Shown here: positions 55,473 to 64,000 of the stretch, in pieces | Numbering within the stretch: position 1 is the stretch's first letter | How the letters are laid out: every line of letters starts with the position of its first letter | Assembly (NCBI GenBank): GCA_030248065.1 | Contig: JASAMV010000646.1 | Span: 24,423 to 88,422 of the forward strand | Length of the DNA: 64,000 nt | From: Rhynchonema sp. JSB1_4 | Lineage: Eukaryota > Nematoda > Chromadorea > Monhysterida > Xyalidae | Reading direction: 5' to 3' | Notes under the pieces: generated by a model | What the model was told of the DNA's origin: nothing | Database searches by the model: none | The model's input: only the letters and a program-made list of their open reading frames with translations | Program-made: the position numbers and the translations under genes

Positions 55473-58400
55473 TCACATGAGCTCCTGTTTCAACTTGGCA
55501 GCGAGCGCCCTCCGTGCTTCGAGTACTTCGTCCGATATTCGTTCGCCTTTGGCCGATTTGCCTCGCATAGCGTTGCGGGCTGCATTCGCAGTCTTGGGTC
55601 GGCCCGCTGCTGTTTCAGCCTGAAATTGTACAAAAACCGTCAGGCGACGTACGCACCAAAAGTGTGTTCCAAAACGATTTAGAGTTTGGCAACTTTTGGC
55701 GGACGGGGGGCAGCAGGACAAGGTCAATATCATTGTTTGAAGCAAGCGTGTGCTTCACTCTCCTGCCAGTTAAATTCGCTGTAAGGGCAATCAGTCACAA
55801 TGGCAATCGATGAGATCAACGTCATCGATAACACCTGATCACCAATTTCAGTTCATATGACCGATAATGAGTAATCCTCAAAACATTTCAACTTGGTCTC
55901 CCTCATGGCGAATTTTCGGAGTACATAGGCGTGTTGCATATGTCTGGTCTGGGAATGGTTTCTGATAGAGGTCTCAATCAGCGTGACAGTTGTTCCGCGC
56001 AATAATTTTTGTTGCACTGGTCAATTTCAGTACACAGCCGCTCTGTCATCATAAATGACCGACGACGACCACAGAAAAGCGTGCAAACTCCATCAAAAAT
56101 TAGCCATGCGGCCAATTTTTTATACCTGTTCAACTTTGGCAAATGCCTTCCGTCGTGCCTCTTGCTTCATTTTCAACAGTTTATCCCTCTGCTGTCGCAG
56201 GTAGTCTTGACGTTGTTTGACGAGCTCGGGATCCAGCGTGCTCTTTTCCGGCTCCAGACCGGTCTGAAGGTGTGGACACACGTTTTGCTCTTTGCACTCG
56301 AAATCGTTCTCAAGCTCAATGAACAGAACAGCGGCAGGTGGTCGGACCATCTGATTCCATCCATCACAGACACATTTTTGAACAATTGAACAGGTTTCGT
56401 ATTATTTCGATCAGCCGCATTTTGGGTCTATGAAAAGCTTTTTTCTCGCTGTCAAAATTAATGGTCACGGTAAAATTCGAATTGGTGTCATGCAAAAAAA
56501 GACGCGTGACAACACCAGATTCGATCTGATCACCAAATTTTCATGATAATATTTTTGTGCTATCTGCAGAAAAGAGCGTAATTTGTTGAAAGTGCATAGG
56601 TATACATAATGTACATGCCTTGACATTATTCAGTTCGGTCGACTTGCTTGTCTGCTTCAATCCTGAAGTTTCAATAACTGGGGCTGTGTTCTTTCGACTT
56701 GCTGACGGGGGACGTTTCGTGGCCGAACCCTTGCGAACGGCTGCTGACTGGGCACGTTTGCTTGTGCTGCTGGTGGCGGCACTGGTTGACGCTAGAAGGA
56801 TGAGCAATGGGTGAGTTATTAGGGATAAGCAAGTGTGCAGGAAGGAAGACTCATACGGCAAGATAATGCGTGTGGTTAAGGTAGTCCACCAAACCAGATG
56901 TGGGCGCCAACGGGCCTTTTCTTCACCTCACCTTGGTTCCCCTGACAGATATGGGTGGACAGACGGACAGAAAGGAGGAATTTTGGCAAACAATTTTGTC
57001 CACGGAGTAATTCGGATTGGGGAATTTCGTGAATTTAAGCAAATTGGTCAAACACTGCTGATGCCGAATAGACCGAAGTTGAGCTGATGTAACCATATGC
57101 CACACAATGTGTGTTTGCTCAACGTAACAAGCCCGGCAGAATTTAAAGTTCAACTGAAACATCACACCAGCCAGCCAGTCACCTGTGCCTCCGCCAAGAG
57201 CGCCTTCCAGATTCAGGCTCTCCATCGTGCGTCTGGACAGCTCCATTTGTTCGGCTCTGAGTTTCTCCAACTTTTCCTTTTCAGCCAAGCTCGCTTTCAT
57301 CGCCTCCTCCAACTGCCGACTCATCTCCGCCTTGGTCGCTTGGCTCTTTTCGTACTCGTCCTTCGATTGTCTATGCGTGCATTTGGATGTGGGTTAGGAC
57401 GTTTGTGAGTGAATGATGTTAGGTGTGTTCGATGCTCAGCAGACGCTGCATTCCTTGGATGGAATCGAGCGACATTTCGCGTCAGACACACAGAAATCTT
57501 GACCAGCGTAAAAGTTCCTCAACATCTTTACAATTGTCCACACTTTCGTAATGACGCAAGGCATCATACCACCTTCACGAATAACACTGGCACTAAATTG
57601 GTCACAGGAATCAACCGAGACTCACTGCATGATCTGCATCAATATCTCCCTGTCCTGCGCTGCTTGTTGTTCCGGTCCCAGTTCGGGTTCCTCGTCTTCT
57701 GCATCCGGATCCACTTGTGGTTTCGGTATCGGTTTGTTGCCGCTTGCCGCCTGCATCGGCATCAGCACAGCTGGCAGCATACCGCACATGAACTGCAACC
57801 GGGTGTACTTTGTCAACTTTCCCACGCGCAGCTCAGGTGTGATTCTTTTTTTTCAGCTCAGTTCAGTTTATTTTGTGTTTACCCTGGACATATGCAATAA
57901 CGTAACAATGCGTCACGACACCAAAAATGGAATGCGCAATGTGATGACCACACACAAGCATCAATACACGTTGTGTACACAAAACAACGGTTCTGTTGTT
58001 GTTTCAGGTCATGCTCGTTTCTTGGTTGTAACTTTTGGTTGCCCGTTTCGACCTGTTTTCCTCAGAGACGGTGCAAGCATCGTCAGTGCATCGTGACCCA
58101 TATGTGACAGGCGAAAAGAGAATTCGCCCATTTTCCTCCGCTCCAATACCTCAATCATTTGCAGCGCTTGCAGTTGAAGCTCGATGTTCTTGCGCGTCAT
58201 CATTTGAACGAACAGATCGAAATCCTGAACGGCCAGCAGCGGCTCGAAGATCTCCTGCAGTTGTATTTTTCGAAACATTATTATTTTAGATTTCGCGTCG
58301 GCACCGGTAAGCCCTCCTCGCGTCATATTCAATGTACCTACACACAATCAGTTTCGGACCAGTCCCTGGCTCACCATCTGACTGCTGAGACCCGCACCCG

Positions 58401-59271
58401 CGGTTTTAGACTTCGGGTCGAAACCACTAAAGACCTCCACGCGTCACATATGCGTTTGCACGTGCCCACAATGCCCACAAGCATCTTACTATTTTAAGTT
58501 GCAGTACTTTATCTCATGTTGTAGAACAGGGCGTGCCATCACTGCAAAATTTTTCTCACTATCTGGACTGCGAAGCGCGTTTTGAAACATCAGTCGCGCG
58601 AACGAAAAAAGATAACGCAGCTGGTTGTCCGGCACAGAAATTTCACCATGCTGAAGCGCTCGCTATGTTTATACAGAGGCAAGCAAAACCAGCAAAAGAA
58701 ATTTATCGCACCATGTCCATTTTGGCTTGTTTGGTCTTCTTCATATTCGCCAACGCCGTGGTCACCTGAACAGGTGTGATGCCAACGTCGTCGCAAAAAC
58801 ACTCGATCAGAAAATCAACCTGAAACAGGTTAAAAATAGTTTGAACAACCGTATCTAGATCCGATCCGAACCCGCATGTATGCCCTGTTGTATCACCCAA
58901 CGCGCTACCGATTGAGCTACGCAGACGCGCACGCACACAGCACTTACCATGCATCGAAACTGCTCGTGCTCCTCCTTGAACGCTTTCTCGTCGGCGATTT
59001 CTTTGTCGAAAACTGCAAATTGAAAAGAAACAAAGTTGCTGAGAACTCCTTTTAAGTTTTTCAGGAACCGTTTACTTTTGAGTGAACTTTTTTAACAGTT
59101 TGGTGGCGACTTACTGATGGATCGCTGTTCAATAAACGACACGACGGGCAGTTGCCAGACGGGAGAACGGAGAAAGTGGAGAAACTTGCGAAAAATCTGA
59201 TCGTCGGTGAACGTTTTCTTGTTGGCCGCTGGTTTTTGACCGGTCAGTTTCTTCGATGGTTGCTTGGACAT
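55473..59271 (-). CDS. CFAP36: CFAP36 (cilia- and flagella-associated protein 36; BART-like domain)
   Basis: Nine coding exons on the minus strand: 59271-59115, 59012-58948, 58819-58712, 58254-58150, 57792-57626, 57370-57183, 56791-56625, 56263-56126, 55619-55473; phases agree throughout, giving about 410 residues. The start ATG precedes SKQPSKKLTGQK; TDDQIFRKFLHFLRSPVWQL then PVVSFIEQRS, CFCDDVGITPVQVTTAL and IFEPLLAVQDFDLFVQMMTR then KNIELQLQALQMIE form the ARL2BP/BART-like helical domain of the family. In vertebrates this domain binds ARL3-GTP at the ciliary base. A coiled, charged region follows (EEAMKASLAEKEKLEKLRAE), then a Ser/Lys-rich low-complexity stretch and the conserved tail (RQRQDYLRQQRDKLLKMKQE; LEARRALAAKLKQELM, stop). 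Exon 7 ends either at a GT (56624) or, six bases on, at a GC donor. Convergent with RyR; no canonical AATAAA is seen for it. Confidence 0.92.
57844..58100. other. CFAP36 intron with a repeat shared with the GPCR intron
   Basis: The intron between 58149 and 57793 contains TTGGTTGCCCGTTTCGACCT (58036-58055), which recurs exactly as TTGGTTGCCCGTTTCGACCT at 61326-61345. The shared word may be the tail of a retroelement; no frame or poly-A end was found. Confidence 0.35.
58860..58935 (-). repeat. tRNA-derived SINE-like fragment in a CFAP36 intron
   Basis: On the minus strand, TAGCTCAATCGG (58920-58909) fits box A and GGTTCGGATCG (58876-58866) is close to box B at tRNA-like spacing. The segment GCGTAGCTCAATCGGTAGCG looks like a tRNA D arm. 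The anticodon arm is not intact, so this is probably a SINE head, in the intron between CFAP36 exons 2 and 3. Confidence 0.5.
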
Positions 59272-60275
59272 TTCTTCAGATTTTAAAAAATGTTAGCCGA
59301 TTAAACAAATCGGTTGAAAATAAGCGTGGGCTGAAAGGTGTTGAATTATTTTTGTGTTCGATATTCTGCTGTCCGGAAGCCCGTTGAAACCAGAATAAAT
59401 TGCTCTCGCCAAATTAGATGTGTCCAATAAACTCTCAAGGCGGTCAGTCACTAACGAAAGACAAAAACGATACAACTCGCTTTGGGAGCTTTCATTCTGG
59501 AATGCAGATAAACTAGCGCAGTATTTTCATTAGATCCACACGCAAGCCTGACCAGTAACATTGGCATGAGATAGTAGTCATGGCAACACACACACAATTG
59601 TCTGGCTTTTCCTGCACCGCGAGCTTGTGCGATTGAACACTCCAGACTGCAGAGGGACACATGTTGATGTCACACGCATGAACTCACATGCACACCTAAT
59701 CTACTGGTTGGTAATGCGGTAAGTTTCATACACATTTTATTTACACTGTTTTATACCTGTTTGACACGATCGCTTTACACGTGAAGGTTCAGCTCCGAGT
59801 TTTTTGGACAAAACAAGTCCGAAAAGACTTCGTCCAACTTATTGTTCACATTTCGTTGCGGTGGATGCTGTGATGTAGTCACGACTGGCGCCGTGAAAAA
59901 CATGCGAAAGTATTGCAGGGACACATAATCATTTCAAGAATTGATGTAGTAATGCAGGTCTAACAAACATGGTTTGAACATAGTTTGAACATTCGTAAGT
60001 TTGCTACCTTTAGCTGCCATCATGCAATCCCTCAAGGCTTTGTAACAATTCATTATTTTTCGACTGCTTTAGTGTTGCTGACCAAGTATTATACAAACAC
60101 ATGTGTTAGCATTTATCATATGACCCAAGACTTTAGAAAAGATAAACAAAATGTTGACAATCTGATATTCAATCACAAACGGCAATATAAAAAAAAAAAA
60201 AAAAAAATAATGCAAGAAAAATATCGCAGAAAACACAAAAAAGCCTAAAAATGAGGCAACGCCGCCGATACGGAC
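59272..60275 (-). other. Spacer between CFAP36 and the GPCR exons
   Basis: About 1 kb with the CFAP36 5' UTR/promoter at its low end and, presumably, the 3' part of the GPCR gene at its high end. A 20-base A run (T on the coding strand) sits at about 60188-60207. One minus-strand frame (59933 down to 59775) ends in a hydrophilic tail (NDYVSLQYFRMFFTAPVVTT...), compatible with a receptor C-tail, but it has no good acceptor and no TM7. Nothing else is recognised. Confidence 0.45.
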
Positions 60276-61643
60276 CTTTGGCCGCCCACAGCACCGGATT
60301 GCCGTCGATCCGTTCCAAAATCTTGATGAAAATATTGAAACTGTTGCAAACGAGGTACGAGGCGCACAACGCCACCAACGTGATCGTTGCGCCACGCACG
60401 CGCAGCTGTTGGTGCTCGGTCTCGCGCTGTTGCTCGCCTGATTTGGCAAGGCAACTGTGTTTTCACTTTTTTGAAAGTGTGAAGGCTACTACGGTAGGTC
60501 CGTAGTTTGAAAGAACCGTAGCCATTATGAGCACAGAAATTTGAAGCAGCCTGTGCGATGATTCGGCCACCACTTGGTCTTCCATAGCCGAGGTCATGCC
60601 CGCAGGCAATTGTCACCTATCGCGGCTGCTTTGGTGCCCCGAGCTAGCACAATAGGCCAAGGGATCGCACGCATTGAGAAGACTCTCCAAAACCAATGGA
60701 GTTTACAGAGTGGTTATTCCAACAACTGCACCGTAGTTCAGGTAAAATTGTGCTTGTACAGTTTGTTGTGTTGTGTGTAAGCTAAGTATTGTGATAAACA
60801 TATAAAATTTTTGTATTAAGCTTTATTCGAAAACGAGTCACTCACTTCTCATTTGAAACACTCCACTGATGAGGCCGACCGACATTGGGATCATGGTCGG
60901 CTCGGGGTCATAGTAGGTACTGTCGGGTGGATCCGCTTGCACTTCTTGATTCTCTTCTGATCCTTGAATAGTCGTCTGTTTGCATCCTGAGCTGCTCTGG
61001 GGGTGACGTGTTACTGTCAATGCTGTTGTTTCCTGTTGTTGTTGTTTAGACTGTTGTTCAGCAGCAATATTGTTGTTGTTGCAATTGCTGTTCTCCTTGA
61101 GTTTCGGTGTTTCGCGTTGTCTCTGACGACCAACCGGGCTCGCCAGTCTCATCTCGTCAAAACGACGCTGAAAATTTCCCGATAGAAACAAGAAAAATGA
61201 TCAAGCTCATGAAGTGTGGCAGAATCTTGGGGGACATTATGCACGTCCCGGGTATTCACCACATCCCCTATAATGTTTTTGTTTGTCATGCGTTGCCTCA
61301 GTTATTCTAGCAACGGTCGTGTGACTTTGGTTGCCCGTTTCGACCTTTATTCACAGACGAGCGGTCCACGAGGACATCCTCAGTGGGAATGCACCAGATG
61401 GCCAAGAGGCAAGTGACGCCTCCTTTTACCAGTCCATGTCACTTAATGTTCTTCACAAATAAGCCCCGTAAGCGGACAGTGCACCTGAATGGCCTTTGAG
61501 GACAGACTGCGATTCAGTTCAATCAAAGTGGCGATGTTGAGCACAATGAGGAGGACGAAGGGCAGGAACACTTGCACAGTCGGCAGGACGTACCAGTCCC
61601 AGATGTGGTAGGCCTCGGTCTGTTGAACGCTAGATGGCGCCAC
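60276..61643 (-). CDS. Rhodopsin-class peptide GPCR (FMRFamide-receptor-like), partial: TM5 to TM6
   Basis: Three phase-consistent exons on the minus strand: 61643-61485, 61167-60846, 60437-60276. Exon 1 reads EAYHIWDWYVLPTVQVFLPF and on through VLLIVLNIATLIELNRSL, a typical fifth transmembrane helix with the conserved Pro after FL. Exon 2 is a long polar third intracellular loop rich in Gln and Asn (KQQQQETTAL). Exon 3 has RVRGATITLVALCASYLVCN then SFNIFIKILERI: TM6 with LVCN in place of the usual CWxP, as in FMRFamide/myosuppressin-like receptors. TM1-TM4 must be upstream of 61643, beyond the repeats and probably outside the window. TM7 is not visible downstream. Receptor family is likely; the ligand cannot be inferred. 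Confidence 0.75.
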
Positions 61644-61742
61644 CTGAATTGAAATCGTGTCATGTGATTAGGAGATCAGGGGCGAAGGAGCGAGGTCGTT
61701 GGGTTGCTTGCACTTGTGTGTCTTGAGGTAACCATTTCTATG

Positions 61743-62128
61743 TAAGGGCGACTTAGGTAGAACACGGAAACCGGAACACGGAAATAGTTCCGTGTTTTGT
61801 GTTCCGTGAAAAATTTTCAAAATCATGGAACACGGAAATATTTCCGTGGCACGGAACAGGGAAATAACGCAGGCATGCAAACGGTGCTCTTCGAGTGATG
61901 ATGACAAAAGCCAGCGTGCTCAAGTCAAAAGTTTGTGTGTTGACGCGAACAGCAATAATGTTCAAGGAAATATTTCCGTGCTCCGTGAAAGTCAAAAATC
62001 ACGGAACACGAAACCGGAAATATTTCCGTGCATGGAAATATTTCTGTGACACGGATATGAGTGATATAATTTTGTATAGGAATTATTTCCTTGTTCCGGT
62101 TTCCGTGTTTAACCTAAGTCCGCCGTTA
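61743..62128. mobile_element. MITE-like fold-back element, family A (mixed CCGGAA/CACGGAA copy)
   Basis: About 386 bp. Left end TAAGGGCGACTTAGGTAGAA and right end TTTAACCTAAGTCCGCCGTTA are inverted with mismatches. The interior has CACGGAA and CCGGAA words facing TTCCGTG/TTCCGG words around a unique 100-bp centre (61870-61960). It is more diverged than the copies at 3492 and 6789 and lies upstream of the GPCR exons. Confidence 0.85.
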
Positions 62129-62861
62129 AAAAGACGCTTCAATAGGTCCCAGCTCTGGAGTGGCGTTTCAACCGGTCATACCGGTGCCCATCTTTGTGCG
62201 CAAGGTCAGTCTCAGAGCGTTATGGCCGACTCAGATGAAATCCGGAATACGGAATGTATATGTAGATACATACTTGTCACAACAAAAAAAACGTGTGGGA
62301 TGCTACTTGATGCACTTTGCATATACTAGCATCAGATGAGTTCATTTGCATCCCGATGGGCTTTGCATCACGAAAAAAATGAGAAAGAAATTGTTTTGGA
62401 AGAGAAAAGATACCAACAGATATCGAAAGGCTTGCCGCCATTTGACTTATTTTTTCAAGTTTTCGACGAAAAAACTGTGTCGAAAAAATTTGAACTGTCG
62501 GCGTCGGAACTTTTCGGAAAAAATCTCAATAAAAAGGGTATTTTGGCGATTTTTGACGACTCTGACCTAAAAATTACTCATTTTATGCCTGAAAATGCCT
62601 ATTTTTGGCGTAAATTTGCCTATTTTAGGCAAAAATTGGGGGAGCAGATGCAGTGTAGTGGCAGGCAAATGGTTGCAAGGTACCCTTGGGGGGGATGGAT
62701 CCAAAAAAATATAAAAAAATCTTCTAAAAGTACCAAAAAGTGGTCTAAAAGTGTCTAAATCAGAGTTTTCTTGCGGCAGCAAGCGATTTTTGACACTTTT
62801 GGGCGAAAAATGGTCAATTTTGGTACTACTCCGGATCAAAAAGTCATTTCTTAGGGGTGCT
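62129..62861. other. Non-coding AT-rich stretch upstream of the GPCR exons
   Basis: A 140-codon plus-strand frame at 62336-62758 is open but reads as low-complexity Lys/Phe-rich sequence without recognised domains. Words such as TGCCTATTTTTGGCG/TGCCTATTTTAGGCA repeat. Probably intron or intergenic repeat sequence. Confidence 0.5.
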
Positions 62862-62865
62862 TGTA

Positions 62866-63812
62866 ACTGGCATAAACTGATACGCAGATCAATTATACAT
62901 ACAGTACATCAACCAACACTTAGGAATGCACAACATGCTCAACCAGAAGTACAAAGTCCACATCAGGCATGCGCACCCAAGAAGGGGTTGTGTTGATTTG
63001 TGATGAATCCTGGCCCACCACATGTCCAGCAGAGTTCACATGCGGGACTGCTTAGAGATTCAGGCCTCAATCGGATAACACTCAGCTGATCGCTTTCTTA
63101 GCGTTTTCTGGCATAAACTGATACGCAGATCAATTATACATACAGTACATCAATCAACACTAAGGAATGCACAGTATGCTCAACCAGAAGTACAAAGTCC
63201 ACATCAGGCATGCGCACCCAAGAAGGGGTTGTGTTGATTGTGATGAATCCTGGCCCGCCACATGTACAGCAGAGTTCAGATGCGCTGTTCGGCTGCCGGA
63301 CTGCTTAGAGATTCAGGCCCCAATCGCATAACACTCAGCTGATCGCATTCCTAGCGTTTTCTGACATAAACTAATACGCAGATAAATTATACACACACCA
63401 ATCAAAACTAAGGAATGCACAACATGTTGATCCACGAGTACAAAGTCCACATCAGGCATGCGCACCCAAGAAGGGGTTGTGTTGATTTGTGATGAATCCT
63501 GGCCCACCACATGTACAGCAAAGTTCACATGCGCTGGTCGGCTGCCGGACTGCTTAGAGATTCTGGCCCCAATCGCATAACACTCAGCTGATCGCATTGC
63601 TAGCGTTTTCTGACATAAACTAATACGCAGATCAACTATACATACATCAATCAACACGAAGGAATGCACAATATGCTCAACCAGAAGTACAAAGTCCACA
63701 TCAGGCATGCGCACCCAAGAAGGGGTTGTGTTGATTGTGATGAATCCTGGCCCACCACATGTACAGCAGAGTTCACATGCGCTGGTCGGCTGCCGGACTG
63801 CTTAGAGATTCA
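62866..63812. repeat. Satellite: four tandem copies of a roughly 245-bp unit
   Basis: Units begin at about 62871, 63112, 63365 and 63614 with CATAAACTRATACGCAGAT, so periods are 241, 253 and 249 bp. Each contains AGTACAAAGTCCACATCAGG and GCGCACCCAAGAAGGGGTTG, then AATCCTGGCCC and ACTCAGCTGATCGC. The first copy lacks a 12-bp GCTGTTCGGCTG-type segment kept in the others, and copies are roughly 93-97% alike by eye. Frames through it change between copies by one-base indels, so it is not coding. Confidence 0.92.
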
Positions 63813-63814
63813 GG

Positions 63815-64000
63815 TTTCGGAAACCTGTTGTTTGCTGATAAATTTCCCTTAAAAGCTGTTTATAAGCCGCCTATTGGGCTGTTGTGTCTGACACCACGTG
63901 AGTACTTCTTAACACCTAATTTCGGAAACCTGTTGTTTGCTGATAAATTTCCCTTAAAAGCTGTTTATAAGCCGCCTGTTGGGCTGTTGTGTCTGACACC
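63815..64000. repeat. Direct repeat, 105-bp period, running off the window end
   Basis: TTTCGGAAACCTGTTGTTTG begins at 63815 and again at 63920. The two copies are identical for about 80 bp apart from one base (GCCGCCTATTGG versus GCCGCCTGTTGG) and are separated by an ACGTGAGTACTTCTTAACAC spacer. The second copy is cut by the window end, so more copies may follow. Confidence 0.9.

Noticed and set aside
62336..62758. 140-codon plus-strand open frame
   Set aside because: Low-complexity Lys/Phe-rich reading with internal repeated words, no domain, no splice or start context better than chance; overlapping minus frame is equally long in part.
63313..63714. 133-codon minus-strand frame in the satellite
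   Set aside because: It follows the tandem units and is interrupted by one-base differences between copies; open only by chance.
1..64000. CRISPR array, prokaryotic operon or viral insertion
   Set aside because: No spaced direct repeats of CRISPR type, no Shine-Dalgarno-led operons, and no recognised viral or reverse-transcriptase frames.

Overview
This is a eukaryotic nuclear window from an invertebrate animal. It shows dense splitting by short GT-AG introns (mostly 70-700 bp), a nuclear tRNA gene inside an intron, tRNA-derived repeats and many palindromic MITE-like elements. The proteins are animal-specific: a ryanodine receptor (RyR), the ciliary protein CFAP36, and part of a rhodopsin-class peptide GPCR. 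CFAP36 implies cilia. A flatworm or another small spiralian would fit, but the window does not fix the phylum.

Layout: positions 431-54426 (+ strand) hold one almost complete RyR gene. I could chain 112 exons, with every splice phase agreeing, into about 5,140 codons. The first one or two exons (about 56 residues by comparison with vertebrate RyR) lie before the window. Domain order is canonical: N-terminal beta-trefoil and MIR region, RIH, SPRY1, RyR repeats 1-2, SPRY2, a divergent linker, SPRY3, long helical solenoids, RyR repeats 3-4, RIH-associated core solenoid, EF-hand pair, transmembrane region, pore filter GGGIGDE, and a C-terminal zinc-binding segment ending at a TAA at 54426. Two AATAAA signals at 55270-55291 probably end its transcript. 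CFAP36 (59271 down to 55473, - strand, 9 coding exons) is arranged tail-to-tail with RyR. Upstream of CFAP36 on the same strand are three exons of a peptide GPCR (61643-60276) covering TM5, loop 3 and TM6; TM1-4 must lie outside the window and TM7 was not found. The last 2.2 kb is repeats: a MITE, a roughly 245-bp satellite in four copies, and a 105-bp-period repeat running off the end.

The most unusual signal is a short intronic word, TGATGTTTCA, and its reverse complement. There are 31 exact copies (about 0.06 expected per orientation at equal base use), in introns of both RyR and CFAP36. They are placed asymmetrically: mostly the forward form just after donor sites and the reverse form just before acceptor sites. 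The introns also carry a set of fold-back elements whose ends are conserved while the short word filling the interior differs coherently from element to element.

Exon borders were set by hand from splice consensus, reading frame and remembered RyR/CFAP36 family conservation. No alignment or transcript data were available.
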